From Rhodobiaceae bacterium (GTDB lineage Bacteria > Pseudomonadota > Alphaproteobacteria > Rhizobiales > Tepidamorphaceae), in assembly GCA_020637985.1 (NCBI GenBank), contig JACKJK010000005.1, positions 62,001 to 126,000 on the forward strand: DNA of 64,000 nt, in the 5' to 3' direction. Below are positions 16,345 to 24,968 of this stretch, one piece after another (position 1 is the first letter of the stretch; each line of letters opens with the position of its first letter). Position numbers and translations under genes: made by a program. Under the pieces are notes generated by a model, which saw only the letters and a list, made by a program, of their open reading frames with translations, searched no databases and was not told where the DNA came from.

Positions 16345-17202
16345 TCAGTGCGACATCAGTACCGGCAGGGGCAGTGCGTTCAGCAGGTCGCGCGAAACAC
16401 CGCCGAAGATCATCTCGCGCAGCCGCATGTGCCCGTAGGCCCCCATCACGATGAGGTCGGCACCATCGTCTCGTGCCCGCGCGACAATCGCCCGCGCCAC
16501 CGTGTTGTCGCCAGACGTCTCCACCGACGCGGAAACCTTGACCCCGTGCCGCGCCAGGCTGACGGCGATCTCGTCGGCGGCCCGGCTCTGGTTCTCCCCC
16601 TCGCCGAGCGCCGGGTCGACCCAAACCGCGTGGACATTGTCCGCACCTTTCAACAGCGGCAGCGCGTCGAACACCGCTCGCGTCGCCTCGCGGCTGGCGT
16701 TATAGGCAACCGTCACGTTCTTGCCGATCGTGTCGCCATTCCATCCGGCCGGAATGACGACCACCGGCCGTCCGGCCTCCATCAGCAGGCGCACCGGCGT
16801 GTCTGCGTCTTCGGGATCAACTGTCTTGTCTCCGGCGGTGTTGGGGCACACGACCAGGTCTGCCGACCGGCAGTGATTGAGAATCTCCGGCACCGCATCC
16901 GTCTTGACTGTGTCCGCAAGCCGCCATTCGCAGGGGAAGGTCTCGGCACGCTCCAGTTCGTCGAACATCGCCTTGACAGCCGCGCTCTGCTCGTCGTGAC
17001 GCGCGTTGTGTTCGTCGAGCATCGTTTCCAGCATGCCGACGTCGTAGTAGGATGAGCCGGCGTAGTAGATCCTGACGCCGGTCTTCACGTACAGGCCGAT
17101 GAGATGCGCGCCGCTCTGCCTCGCGATGGCCGCGGCCGCCTTCAGCGTGCGCCCGGCCGAATCGGCGTCGGGCAGATAGGCAAGTATCGTGTGGTAGGCC
17201 AT
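16345..17202 (-). CDS. Universal stress protein, tandem UspA domains
   Basis: Cytoplasmic protein of 285 residues with two Usp-type domains. The first (about 1-145) opens AYHTILAYLPDADSAGRTLKAA. The second (about 155-285) opens KNVTVAYNASREATRAVFDALPLL and closes with the ATP-binding-type motif GAYGHMRLREMIFGGVSRDLL. RBS GGGAGGACG precedes the ATG at 17202. It is transcribed toward the LonB-like protease gene with a 4-base gap, so the three genes UspA-protease-unknown form one operon. Usp proteins of this kind commonly help survival in starvation or oxygen limitation. Confidence 0.9.
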   Translation of the reverse strand: MAYHTILAYLPDADSAGRTLKAAAAIARQSGAHLIGLYVKTGVRIYYAGSSYYDVGMLETMLDEHNARHDEQSAAVKAMFDELERAETFPCEWRLADTVKTDAVPEILNHCRSADLVVCPNTAGDKTVDPEDADTPVRLLMEAGRPVVVIPAGWNGDTIGKNVTVAYNASREATRAVFDALPLLKGADNVHAVWVDPALGEGENQSRAADEIAVSLARHGVKVSASVETSGDNTVARAIVARARDDGADLIVMGAYGHMRLREMIFGGVSRDLLNALPLPVLMSH

Positions 17203-17311
17203 CGCAACGTCCTCCCTGTGGCGCATCGGCTTTGTCGGACCGCAGATGCGACGTTGACGGCGGCAAAGCATCACCGCCGCCGATCGATCCCGCCCGCCAT
17301 GTGGCGTGCGG

Positions 17312-17788
17312 TCAGTCCTTCGCGCGCACCTTGATCTTGCGCGCTGTCTGCTCGGCTTCCGGCGGGCGCGGCAGAGACACCGTCAGAACACCTTTCTTGA
17401 ACTCCGCGTCGACCTTCGACATATCGGCATCGAAGGGCAGGGTGAAGGACCGCATGAAGGAACCGTAGGACCGCTCGACGAGATGATAGTCCGCCTCCTT
17501 CTCTTCGTGTTCGGCCTTCTTCTCACCCTTGATCGTTACCGTACGCCCATCGACCGAAATGTCGACATCGTCTTCGGACACGCCCGGCAACTCGGCGGTG
17601 ATCTCGATGCCGGTGGCGGTTTCCTTGACGTTCATATCGGGCGCCAGCAGCCCCGTTTCCGGTGTATGCATCGGCCACGCTCCGCCGCGTGCAAGGGCAT
17701 CGAACATCCTGTCGAGATCGCCTTGCAGGGACGAACCGCCGGGGAACTGGCGCGAAAAGAACGAAGGAAGGGATATGCGCTGGCGCAT
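17312..17788 (-). CDS. Hsp20/alpha-crystallin small heat-shock protein
   Basis: ATP-independent holdase chaperone of 158 residues. The N-terminal arm (1-55) contains RISLPSFF. The alpha-crystallin domain (about 58-150) runs through DMNVKETATGIEITAELPGVSEDDVDI and GEKKAEHEEKEADYHLVERSYGSFMRSFTLP in two parts, with the C-terminal FKKGVLTVSLPR. An IXI-like tail motif is weak (RKIKV). RBS GGAGGA precedes the ATG at 17788. It lies upstream of the UspA-protease operon with a 109-base gap holding a weak GGCGG/CCGCC hairpin, which may be partial termination. Confidence 0.93.
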   Translation of the reverse strand: MRQRISLPSFFSRQFPGGSSLQGDLDRMFDALARGGAWPMHTPETGLLAPDMNVKETATGIEITAELPGVSEDDVDISVDGRTVTIKGEKKAEHEEKEADYHLVERSYGSFMRSFTLPFDADMSKVDAEFKKGVLTVSLPRPPEAEQTARKIKVRAKD

Positions 17789-17974
17789 GGGGGAAATCCT
17801 CCTGGGCAGTGGTAGATACGTCTTTCCCGGCGTTGCCGGACCTTTTTTTCTACGCCATCGCCGCAAGCGCGCACCTTGACGCGCGTCAAAGCGACGCCGG
17901 GCTCAAAAGCGTGAAATCAACATTGATATTCAGCGCCATCGGGATATGGCGCGCCCAGGAGCAGGAATTCGAAA

Positions 17975-18433
17975 ATGCCTCGACCGATCCGCCGCTGGAT
18001 ACTCATCGCCGATGCGTCGCGTGCCCGCGTGGTCGAGGTGCTCGGTGCCTCCGGCGATCCCCAGACGCTCGCCAATCTTGTTTTCCGCAACGACGTGAAG
18101 AAGGCGCAGGACATCATGGCGGACCGTCCCGGCCGGACCTTCGATTCGGCCGGCAAGGGCCGCCACGCCATGGTCGATTCAAGCGATCCGGTCGGCGAGG
18201 CCGAACGCCGCTTTGCGGCCTCCGTCCTCTCCGAGATCGAAAGTCACGCGAGCGATGACGCCTTCGATCGCTTCGTCGTCGTGGCGCCGCCGTCGATGCT
18301 GCATCATCTGCGCCGGGAGATGCCACAGCGTCTTGCCGAACGGCTGGAACGCGAAATCGACAAGGACCTGACGCACGTCCCGACCGACGGCCTGGTCAAG
18401 GCGTTGGGGAGCGAGGTCTTCCCGCTTCACTGA
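17975..18433 (+). CDS. Host-attachment-type protein (AtsE/baeRF-like)
   Basis: Cytoplasmic protein of 152 residues of the 'host attachment protein' family, which is related to the release-factor-like baeRF group. It opens RRWILIADASRARVVEV and has RRFAASVLSEIESHASDDAFDRFVVVAPPSMLHHLRR in the middle, ending LEREIDKDLTHVP. The family was named from a plant-attachment mutant, but its core fold suggests ribosome- or tRNA-linked function. It is divergent from Hsp20 and often sits near stress genes. Its 3' end overlaps the convergent LolD-type ATPase by 7 bases. Confidence 0.85.
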   Translation: MPRPIRRWILIADASRARVVEVLGASGDPQTLANLVFRNDVKKAQDIMADRPGRTFDSAGKGRHAMVDSSDPVGEAERRFAASVLSEIESHASDDAFDRFVVVAPPSMLHHLRREMPQRLAERLEREIDKDLTHVPTDGLVKALGSEVFPLH

Positions 18434-19173
18434 GACGGTTTGTTCCGGTCGCGGCGTCGCGCCGGCTTCTGCTTCGTCGCCGTGTCGGAATCGATGCGCC
18501 CGTCGATCAGGTGCACGCGCCGGTGCATGCGGTCCGCAAGGTCGGTGTCGTGTGTGACCGCGACGACGGTGCGCCCGTCGCGTTCCACGATGTCCCGCAG
18601 GATAGTGAAGACCTGTTCGGTCGACCTGGAGTCGAGCGAGCCGGTCGGCTCGTCGGCGAGGATCACCGGTGGATCGTTGGCAAGCGCCCGGGCAACGGCG
18701 ACGCGCTGGCGCTGGCCGCCGGAAAGCTGGTCGGGCCGCTTGCGCGCCTGGTCGCCCATTCCGAGCGCCTCCAGCAGTTCCAGGCCGCGGGCCTCCATTT
18801 CGCCGCGCGAACGTTTTCCCAGCCGCCGCATAGGGATGATGATGTTGTCGAGTGCGCTGAATTCCGGCAGCAGGAAATGGAACTGGAAGACGAAACCCAG
18901 GGTGGCGAGACGAAGGTGCGCGCGCGCTTCGGCGTCCATCTCCGCGGTGTGCCGGCCATTGATGCGCACCTCGCCCTCGCTCGGCACGTCGAGCAGCCCC
19001 AGCAGGTAGAGCAGCGACGACTTGCCCGATCCCGAAGGGCCGGTGATGGCGACGAACTCGCCGTGGCCGATGTCCAGGTTGATGTCCTTGACGAGGGTGA
19101 CGGGCACGGTGCCCGCCAGCACGCGGGTGACGTTGGTCGCCGAAATGATCGCCTCGCTGGCGTCCGCGCTCAT
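18427..19173 (-). CDS. ABC transporter ATP-binding protein, MacB/LolD type
   Basis: ATPase of 248 residues with Walker A GPSGSGKSS, Q-loop FVFQFHFLLPEFSALDNI (typical of LolD/MacB), signature LSGGQRQR, Walker B VILADEP and switch His in VTHDTDLA. A basic 15-residue C-terminal tail (KQKPARRRDRNKP) is unusual. It is the third gene of an adaptor-permease-ATPase operon, its ATG overlapping the permease stop. It probably drives mechanotransmission-type export or lipoprotein-like handling at the periplasmic face. Confidence 0.9.
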   Translation of the reverse strand: MSADASEAIISATNVTRVLAGTVPVTLVKDINLDIGHGEFVAITGPSGSGKSSLLYLLGLLDVPSEGEVRINGRHTAEMDAEARAHLRLATLGFVFQFHFLLPEFSALDNIIIPMRRLGKRSRGEMEARGLELLEALGMGDQARKRPDQLSGGQRQRVAVARALANDPPVILADEPTGSLDSRSTEQVFTILRDIVERDGRTVVAVTHDTDLADRMHRRVHLIDGRIDSDTATKQKPARRRDRNKPSQ

Positions 19174-20411
19174 GTCGCCCCCCGGATGATGTCGACGGGG
19201 TTGAGCCGCGCGGCCTTGCGCGCCGGCAGATAGCCGGCGGTTGCCGCGGCGACGATGGCGAAGGAGGCGGCGATCGCGTAGTGGCGCAGGTCGTAGGTGA
19301 CGGGCAGGTGGGTCAGTTCGGTTGCCTGCTGCAACTCGAATTTCACCGAGCCGAGGATGCGCGTCAGCGTGAAGCCCAGCAGCCATCCCAGCCCCGAACC
19401 CGCAAGTCCCATGACAAGCCCCTCCGACAGGAAGATCCGCCGCACGTCGCGCTCGGCAAAGCCGAGCGACTTGAGGATGGCGATATCGCGCGCCTTCTCG
19501 TGGGTGATGATGGAGACGATGTTGAAGATGCCGAAGCCGGCCACCAGCAGGATCGCCCCGACGACGGTGAACATGATGATGTTGCGGATGAAGAAGGCTT
19601 CCAGCAGGCTCTCGTTGGCCTCCTGCCACGACACCGACTTGTAGCCGATCAGCCGCTCGACCTGCGTGGCGACCTCGCGCGCGGCTTGTGCGTCGGTGAG
19701 CCGCACGCGGATCTCGTTCACCGCGTTCGGTCGCCCGGCGATGATCTGCGCCGCCTTGAGGTTGATGAGGCCGAGCCCGTTGTCCTGCGATGTCACGCCG
19801 GTGTGAAACAGGCCGACAATCTTGAAGCGCCGGGTGATCGCGCCGGTCGAGCTGATGACCAGCGTATCGCCCTGGTCGACGGCGAGCTTCTCGGCCAGCC
19901 GGTCTCCGACGATGATCCCGAAGGGCGACGCGCGCAGGTCCTCCAGGCGTCCCTTCACCATGTCCTGGCCGATCGACGACACGGCGGCCTCCCGCAGCGG
20001 ATCTGTGCCGGTGAGGCTCATGCCGGTTTCCGCGCCGCCGGTGCGCACCACCGCCTGCACCTTGAGGCTGGCCACCGCCGTGCCCGGCACGAAGGCGCGC
20101 AGTGCGGCCATGGCCTCCGTGGCGTTGAGAATGCCGCGGGTGTCCTCGCGCGGGCGCAGGTTCGAATAGGCCGCCACATCGAATACCGCGTCGGCGGGTT
20201 GGCGCGGCGGATCGCGATACTCGTCGGTGATCTGCACATGCGGCATCGCGTCGATCAGCGATGTGACGAACTCGTCCTGCGATCCCTGCATCAGCGCCGC
20301 CATGGCGATCGAGAAGCCGACGCCGAGCGCCACGCCGAGGATGGACACAATCGTCTGGCGCCCGCGCCCGGCAATATGGGTCAGCGCGATGTCGGCGATC
20401 AGCGACAGCAT
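19170..20411 (-). CDS. ABC transporter permease, FtsX/MacB family
   Basis: Protein of 413 residues. It has one N-terminal transmembrane helix (about 20-42), a large periplasmic MacB_PCD domain (about 43-280) and three C-terminal helices (FtsX domain, about 285-405) with the family motif LKSLGFAERDVRRIFLSEG. It lies between an HlyD-like adaptor (adjacent, no gap) and the ATPase (4-base overlap), so the three form a MacAB-like unit. No outer-membrane partner is in the window. The substrate is unknown; lipids, macrolides or peptides are possible. Confidence 0.9.
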   Translation of the reverse strand: MLSLIADIALTHIAGRGRQTIVSILGVALGVGFSIAMAALMQGSQDEFVTSLIDAMPHVQITDEYRDPPRQPADAVFDVAAYSNLRPREDTRGILNATEAMAALRAFVPGTAVASLKVQAVVRTGGAETGMSLTGTDPLREAAVSSIGQDMVKGRLEDLRASPFGIIVGDRLAEKLAVDQGDTLVISSTGAITRRFKIVGLFHTGVTSQDNGLGLINLKAAQIIAGRPNAVNEIRVRLTDAQAAREVATQVERLIGYKSVSWQEANESLLEAFFIRNIIMFTVVGAILLVAGFGIFNIVSIITHEKARDIAILKSLGFAERDVRRIFLSEGLVMGLAGSGLGWLLGFTLTRILGSVKFELQQATELTHLPVTYDLRHYAIAASFAIVAAATAGYLPARKAARLNPVDIIRGAT

Positions 20412-21419
20412 TCAGTCCTGCCTCGCGGCGCTGACGCGCGCACCGTCGGCAAGTCCCTCCGGCACCGGCGCGATGACGCGGTCTCCCTCCGCCAGCCCCT
20501 CCACGATCTGTGCCGCGGTCGCCGACATGATGCCCGTGCGCACGCCGACGCGCTCCGCCCGGTTGTTGTCCGCCACCCTGAAGACCGCGCTGTCGACGAG
20601 CGCTGTCGTCGGAACGATCAGCGTGTCGTCCACGGTACGGATCACGACGTTGACGTCGACGCTCATGCCGATCAGAAGCGGCGTGTCGGCCGGCAAAGCG
20701 AGGTACACCCGGTAGGTCTTCAGCACCGGGTCGCCCTTCGGTGTGATCCGCGAAACCGTCGCCTCAAGCGCCTTTTGGGGAAATGCGTCGGCGCGCAGCA
20801 GGGCACGCTGGCCGGACGCCACCTTCGGGATGTCTTCCTCGTTGATTTCGGCAACGATCTGCAGCGGGGTCGGCTGCCCGACCCAGAACAGGATCGCGCC
20901 CGGCTCGGCGATCTCGCCGACCTCCGCATCACGTCTGAGGACCACTCCGGCGATCGGCGAGCGGATCGTGTAGTCGGCAAGCCGCGCTTGCTGCGAGGCG
21001 ACGGCGGCCTCCGCCGCCTGCACGTCGGCGGCAGCCTTGTCGTAGACTTGGCGCGTCGTCGTGCCGGTGCCATAGAGTTCGACGATGCGCCGCAGTTCCT
21101 GGCGCGCGAACGCCGCCTTTGCCTCCAGTTCGCGAAGTGCCGCGAGCGGTTCCGAAGTATCGAGCTTGGCGAGCTGATCCTCCGGCGCGACGGTTTGGCC
21201 CTCGCAGTTGCAGACTTCGACGATGCGCTCGCGCAGCACCGAGGAGACTTTCGCCCATTGCACCGGTTCCACGACGCCGCTGGCATAGACGATCTCGGCG
21301 GCGCGCCCGCGCCTGACCTCCACGGTACGCACCTCCAGTGGCCGGTTGGACAGGAAGAAATAGCCAGCCGCGCCCGCGGCGAGCGCGAGCAACAGGAGGA
21401 TCTTACCGGTGTGACGCAT
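20412..21419 (-). CDS. HlyD/MacA-type periplasmic adaptor
   Basis: Adaptor of 335 residues anchored by an N-terminal helix (about 6-24). A lipoyl-type domain follows with an uncommon CNCEGQTV sequence (paired cysteines near 69-71) where adaptors normally have GxV. A coiled coil spans about 95-150, the second lipoyl half is YTIRSPIAGVVLRRDAEVGE, and a barrel and membrane-proximal domain complete it. It starts the adaptor-permease-ATPase operon. The marR gene lies 99 bases upstream on the same strand and may or may not be linked. Confidence 0.87.
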   Translation of the reverse strand: MRHTGKILLLLALAAGAAGYFFLSNRPLEVRTVEVRRGRAAEIVYASGVVEPVQWAKVSSVLRERIVEVCNCEGQTVAPEDQLAKLDTSEPLAALRELEAKAAFARQELRRIVELYGTGTTTRQVYDKAAADVQAAEAAVASQQARLADYTIRSPIAGVVLRRDAEVGEIAEPGAILFWVGQPTPLQIVAEINEEDIPKVASGQRALLRADAFPQKALEATVSRITPKGDPVLKTYRVYLALPADTPLLIGMSVDVNVVIRTVDDTLIVPTTALVDSAVFRVADNNRAERVGVRTGIMSATAAQIVEGLAEGDRVIAPVPEGLADGARVSAARQD

Positions 21420-21518
21420 GGTGCTTGGCCCGGTGTGCTTCGGATCGGCCCGCCGCAGTGCGCGCCGCCATCGCCGTCAATGTGAGGGGCGCCACCACTT
21501 TCGGCAACCCGTTGACTG

Positions 21519-21992
21519 CTAGTCCTGCATGACCGGCGGAGCCTTGAGCGGTGCGCGCGAATGCTCGTTGTTGAGCGTCACCGCCTGTTCGAGCAGGCGC
21601 ATGAACTGCCACTGTTCGCCCGGCGTCAGCGGCGCGAGGATGCGCGCCTGCGCCCGGTCCACCGCCTCGCGCGCCTCGCGCAAGAGCGCGTTGCCCTGCG
21701 GGGTGAGATACAGCGCCTTGACGCGGCGGTCCTGGGCACTGCCATGGCGCACGACCTGGTCGCTCGCCTCCAGCCGCGCCAGCAGCGTGCCGAGCGTCGA
21801 CCGGTCGCAGGCGATCAGTTCGCCGAGCCGCGTCGCATCGATGCCCGGCTGCATGCCGATCGCGGCCAGAGCGTCGTATTGCAGCGGGGTCATGTCCAGG
21901 CCGGCGCATTCCTCCATGAAGATGGCGTTCGCGATCTGCTGCGCCCGGCGTAGCAGGTGGCCCGGCCTTGCGTAGATGTCCTTCAGGTGCAT
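21519..21992 (-). CDS. MarR-family regulator of homogentisate catabolism
   Basis: Winged-helix regulator of 157 residues. The DNA-binding part is around TPLQYDALAAIGMQPGIDATRLGELIACDRSTLGTLLARLE (35-74) with the wing QDRRVKALYLT. It lies 7 bases after maiA on the same strand and is cotranscribed with it. The promoter region shared with hmgA carries two copies of a palindromic site. This matches HmgR-like MarR repressors of homogentisate genes, whose effector would be a pathway intermediate such as homogentisate. Confidence 0.87.
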   Translation of the reverse strand: MHLKDIYARPGHLLRRAQQIANAIFMEECAGLDMTPLQYDALAAIGMQPGIDATRLGELIACDRSTLGTLLARLEASDQVVRHGSAQDRRVKALYLTPQGNALLREAREAVDRAQARILAPLTPGEQWQFMRLLEQAVTLNNEHSRAPLKAPPVMQD

Positions 21993-21999
21993 GGGGCCC

Positions 22000-22632
22000 T
22001 CACTCCGCGTCCGGCTGGGCTTCCGGCGCGGCGCTGCGAAAGGCGTCGAGCCGGGCACAGGCCGCATCCGCCGCGACAAGGCGCGCGAAGGGCGTGAGAT
22101 CGAGGCTGTGGCGGCGTGCGTTGTAGAGTTGCGGCACGAGGCAGACGTCGGCCAGCGTCGGTGTGTCGCCGAAGCAGAAGACGCCCCCGGTTCGCGCGAT
22201 CAGCGCCTCGCATGCGGAAAACCCGTCGCGCATCGCAGCGCGGATCCATTCGGTGACGGCTGCTTCATCGGCGCCAAGCGTGCGCAGGCGGTTGAGCGGC
22301 CCGGTATTCTGCAACGGCTGGATGTCGCAGGCGATGACCTGCGAAAAGGCGCGGATGTGCGCCCGCTGCACGCCATCTCCGGGCAGCAGGGCAGGGCTCG
22401 GGCAGGTTTCCTCCAGCCATTCGATGATCGCCAGCGACTGAGTCAGCACCTCGCCGGTGTCGGTTTCCAGCGCCGGCACGCGACCCTGCGGATTGAGCGC
22501 CAGATAGTCCGGCGACCTGTGTTCGCCGCGTCCCAGGTGATGGTACGTCTGGACCGCCTCCATGCCCTTCAGGGCGAGTGCGATGCGCACGCGGTAGGTC
22601 GCGGATGAGCGGTAATAGCCATGCAGGATCAA
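22000..22632 (-). CDS. maiA: Maleylacetoacetate isomerase (zeta-class GST)
   Basis: Glutathione-dependent isomerase of 210 residues converting maleylacetoacetate to fumarylacetoacetate in tyrosine/homogentisate breakdown. The N-terminal thioredoxin-like domain begins HGYYRSSATYRVRIALALKG with the zeta-class SSxxYRVR motif, where the serine pair contacts glutathione. It includes LALNPQGRVPALETD and LTQSLAIIEWLEE. The start is a TTG at 22632 chosen for its strong AGGAGG Shine-Dalgarno; no ATG is suitably placed. It is divergent from hmgA and followed by marR. Confidence 0.92.
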   Translation of the reverse strand: MILHGYYRSSATYRVRIALALKGMEAVQTYHHLGRGEHRSPDYLALNPQGRVPALETDTGEVLTQSLAIIEWLEETCPSPALLPGDGVQRAHIRAFSQVIACDIQPLQNTGPLNRLRTLGADEAAVTEWIRAAMRDGFSACEALIARTGGVFCFGDTPTLADVCLVPQLYNARRHSLDLTPFARLVAADAACARLDAFRSAAPEAQPDAE

Positions 22633-22683
22633 GATCGTTCCTCCTGTCTCGGCGAGAGGGGAGTTTCCTGGCGAACAGTAAAT

Positions 22684-22708
22684 CAGTATACTGAAAGACA
22701 GTATACGG
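22684..22708. promoter_or_regulatory. Paired MarR (HmgR) operators, CAGTATACTG and CAGTATACGG
   Basis: A perfect 10-base palindrome CAGTATACTG (22684-22693) is followed, 15 bases start to start, by a second copy CAGTATACGG (22699-22708). They lie between the divergent maiA-marR and hmgA genes. The first contains TATACT usable as the -10 of hmgA; the second overlaps the -10 of maiA. A MarR dimer on each copy would shut both directions. Confidence 0.6.
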
Positions 22709-22727
22709 ACGACTTGCTTGCTATCAA
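22700..22727 (-). promoter_or_regulatory. Sigma-70-like promoter of maiA-marR
   Basis: Minus-strand TTGATA (22727-22722), 16-base spacer, TATACT (22705-22700). The -10 box is embedded in the downstream MarR operator copy, which explains repression. The transcript would start near 22693, leaving about 60 bases of leader before the TTG start of maiA. Confidence 0.5.
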
Positions 22728-22872
22728 GGCCGTTGCGCGCCGCTCGCGACTTCTGGCTCGTAACCAGCCGCTTGTTGGCGGGCTGGCCCGCTCCTATGGT
22801 TCCACCAGTAACCAATGCGCCGCGCCATCGGCATTCGGCGACAGCGGGCACCAAGGCCAGGGAGTGACGCCC

Positions 22873-24234
22873 ATGAACAAGTCCAACGCGGACATTTCGC
22901 TGTCGCTGGGAACGCGCGGCTTGGCAACGGCCGGCGACTACATGCCCGGCTTCGGCAACGACTTCGAGACCGAGGCGCTGCCCGGCGCGCTGCCGCAGGG
23001 CATGAACTCGCCGCAGAAGTGCAACTACGGCCTCTACGGCGAACAGGTGTCCGGCACTGCGTTCACCGCGCCGAGCCACCAGAACGAGCGCACCTGGTGC
23101 TATCGCATCCGCCCCTCGGTCAAGCATTCGACACGCTACGAGAAGATCGACGTGCCGTACTGGGTCTCGGCGCCGCATATCGTCGATGACGTGATTTCGC
23201 TCGGCCAGTACCGCTGGGATCCGATACCCCATGCCGGCGAGCCGCTGACCTGGCTGACCGGCATGCGAACCATGACGACCGCTGGCGACGTCAACACCCA
23301 GGTCGGCATGGCAAGCCACGTCTACCTCGTCACTGAATCGATGCGCGACGAATACTTCTACTGCGCCGATTCCGAGCTGCTCGTCGTGCCGCAGGAAGGC
23401 CGCCTGCGCTTTTTCACCGAGCTTGGCGTCATCGACCTCGAGCCGAAGGAAATCGCGCTTCTGCCGCGTGGCCTCGTCTACCGGGTCGAGCTTGTTGACG
23501 GTCCGGCGCGCGGCTTCGTCTGCGAGAACTACGGCCAGAAGTTCGAGTTGCCCGGCCGCGGCCCGATCGGCGCCAACTGCATGGCCAACCGGCGCGACTT
23601 CAAGACGCCGGTCGCCTGGTTCGAGGACCGCGAGGCGCCCTCCTCCGTCGTCGTCAAGTGGTGCGGCCAGTTCCACCGGACCAGGATCGGCCATTCGCCG
23701 CTCGATGTCGTCGCCTGGCACGGCAACTACGCGCCCTGCAAGTACGACCTGCGCAACTACTGCCCCGTCGGCGCCATTCTCTTCGACCATCCCGACCCGT
23801 CGATTTTCACGGTGCTCACCGCACCGTCCGGCGTTCCCGGCACCGCCAACATCGACTTCGTGCTCTTCCGCGAGCGCTGGATGGTGATGGAGAACACCTT
23901 CCGCCCGCCCTGGTACCACCGCAACATCATGTCGGAGCTGATGGGCAACATCTACGGCCAGTACGACGCCAAGCCGCAGGGCTTCGTGCCCGGCGGGATC
24001 AGCCTGCACAATATGATGCTGCCGCACGGACCGGACCGCGAAGCCTTTGAAAAGGCGTCGAATTCCGAGCTTGAACCGGAAAAGCTCGACAACACCATGA
24101 GCTTCATGTTCGAGACGCGCTTTCCCCAGCACCTGACCCGCTTCGCCGCCAGCGAGGCACCGCTGCAGGACGACTACATCGACTGCTGGGAGAGCCTGGA
24201 AAAGAAGTTCGACGGAACGCCCGGCACCAAGTAG
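22873..24234 (+). CDS. hmgA: Homogentisate 1,2-dioxygenase
   Basis: Fe(II) ring-cleaving dioxygenase of 453 residues, the usual length, opening homogentisate to maleylacetoacetate. It begins with the family signature YMPGFGNDFETEALPGALP. The metal region near PPWYHRNIMSELMG (about 337-350) carries the histidine and glutamate of the iron site (HRNxxxE), with a further histidine in SLHNMMLPHGPD. The ATG at 22873 follows AGGGAGTGACGCCC. A frame open further upstream was rejected because it enters the operator region. It is divergent from maiA-marR. Confidence 0.96.
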   Translation: MNKSNADISLSLGTRGLATAGDYMPGFGNDFETEALPGALPQGMNSPQKCNYGLYGEQVSGTAFTAPSHQNERTWCYRIRPSVKHSTRYEKIDVPYWVSAPHIVDDVISLGQYRWDPIPHAGEPLTWLTGMRTMTTAGDVNTQVGMASHVYLVTESMRDEYFYCADSELLVVPQEGRLRFFTELGVIDLEPKEIALLPRGLVYRVELVDGPARGFVCENYGQKFELPGRGPIGANCMANRRDFKTPVAWFEDREAPSSVVVKWCGQFHRTRIGHSPLDVVAWHGNYAPCKYDLRNYCPVGAILFDHPDPSIFTVLTAPSGVPGTANIDFVLFRERWMVMENTFRPPWYHRNIMSELMGNIYGQYDAKPQGFVPGGISLHNMMLPHGPDREAFEKASNSELEPEKLDNTMSFMFETRFPQHLTRFAASEAPLQDDYIDCWESLEKKFDGTPGTK

Positions 24235-24298
24235 CCACGTTCGTTTAGCCGCCTGTTTGAAAAGCCGCACGGGAGCTGGCGGGCAGGCCAAGCCGGCC

Positions 24299-24856
24299 TC
24301 AACCGCCGTTCTGCCAGCGCAGCACCGCGTCGAGCGGCCACAGCAGCATGACGATGTTGAGCGCCAGACCGTCGCGGATGAAATACATGGTGAAGGCTTC
24401 GAGCGCGACCGCCACCGCGATGCTTGCCCACACCGGCAGCCGCGCGGCAAGGAAGAAGCCGAGTACCATGGCCAGCACGTCGGCGGTCGAGTTGATGATG
24501 CTGTCGCCGAAATAGTCGAGCGCGATGGTCGCCTCGCGGTAGCGGTTGATGATCCAGTCGGTGTTCTCCAGCACCTCCCAGCCGGCCTCCAGCAGCGTCG
24601 CGGCGACAAGACGAAACCCCAGCGTCGCGCGCCGCAACACCAGCCAGCCGAGCGCGTAGAAGACGATGCCGTGGATGACGTGCGACGGCGTGTACCAGTC
24701 GGTCAGGTGCTGCGAGTTCTCGGAGCTGAACACCACCCCGTGCCACAGCTTGACCTCGCCGCAGGCGCAGATCGGCAGCCGGCCCATCAGGTAGAGGACC
24801 GCCGCCATCGCCAGCGCGATCAGCGCCGACACCGCAAGGCCCATCTTGGTCCGCAT
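24299..24856 (-). CDS. UPF0314 / DUF2585 membrane protein
   Basis: Predicted inner-membrane protein of 185 residues with about five hydrophobic helices, found mainly in Rhizobiales. Characteristic stretches are LPICACGEVKLWHG (about 27-40), HLTDWYTPSHVIHG and GWEVLENTDWIINRYREAT. The second and third carry conserved-looking acidic and histidine residues in membrane helices, so an enzymatic or metal role is conceivable. It is convergent with hmgA and divergent from fahA. No functional link to that pathway is evident. Confidence 0.85.
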   Translation of the reverse strand: MRTKMGLAVSALIALAMAAVLYLMGRLPICACGEVKLWHGVVFSSENSQHLTDWYTPSHVIHGIVFYALGWLVLRRATLGFRLVAATLLEAGWEVLENTDWIINRYREATIALDYFGDSIINSTADVLAMVLGFFLAARLPVWASIAVAVALEAFTMYFIRDGLALNIVMLLWPLDAVLRWQNGG

Positions 24857-24968
24857 TGCTGCTATCCTTTTCGGGGTCGACAACCTGCCATCGCCCGCGA
24901 GACTATCGCCCATCCGGCCTCGCGGTGCCATGCGTCGCCGCCTCCCGTCAACAGGAAGGAACCGCCCC

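Noticed and set aside
13908..16454. 848-codon open frame on the plus strand opposite the LonB-like gene
   Set aside because: It mirrors the codon pattern of the protease gene on the other strand. The translation is compositionally odd (rich in R, A, D, H, Q) and matches no family, while the minus strand has complete AAA and Lon motifs.
19281..21485. 734-codon plus-strand frame across the ABC permease and adaptor genes
   Set aside because: Antisense to three convincing genes with stop/start coupling; only an effect of high GC at third codon positions.
22000..24609. Long minus-strand frame fusing maiA to an antisense hmgA reading
   Set aside because: A strong AGGAGG site and TTG at 22632, with a promoter just upstream, define the true maiA start. 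The extension is antisense to hmgA.
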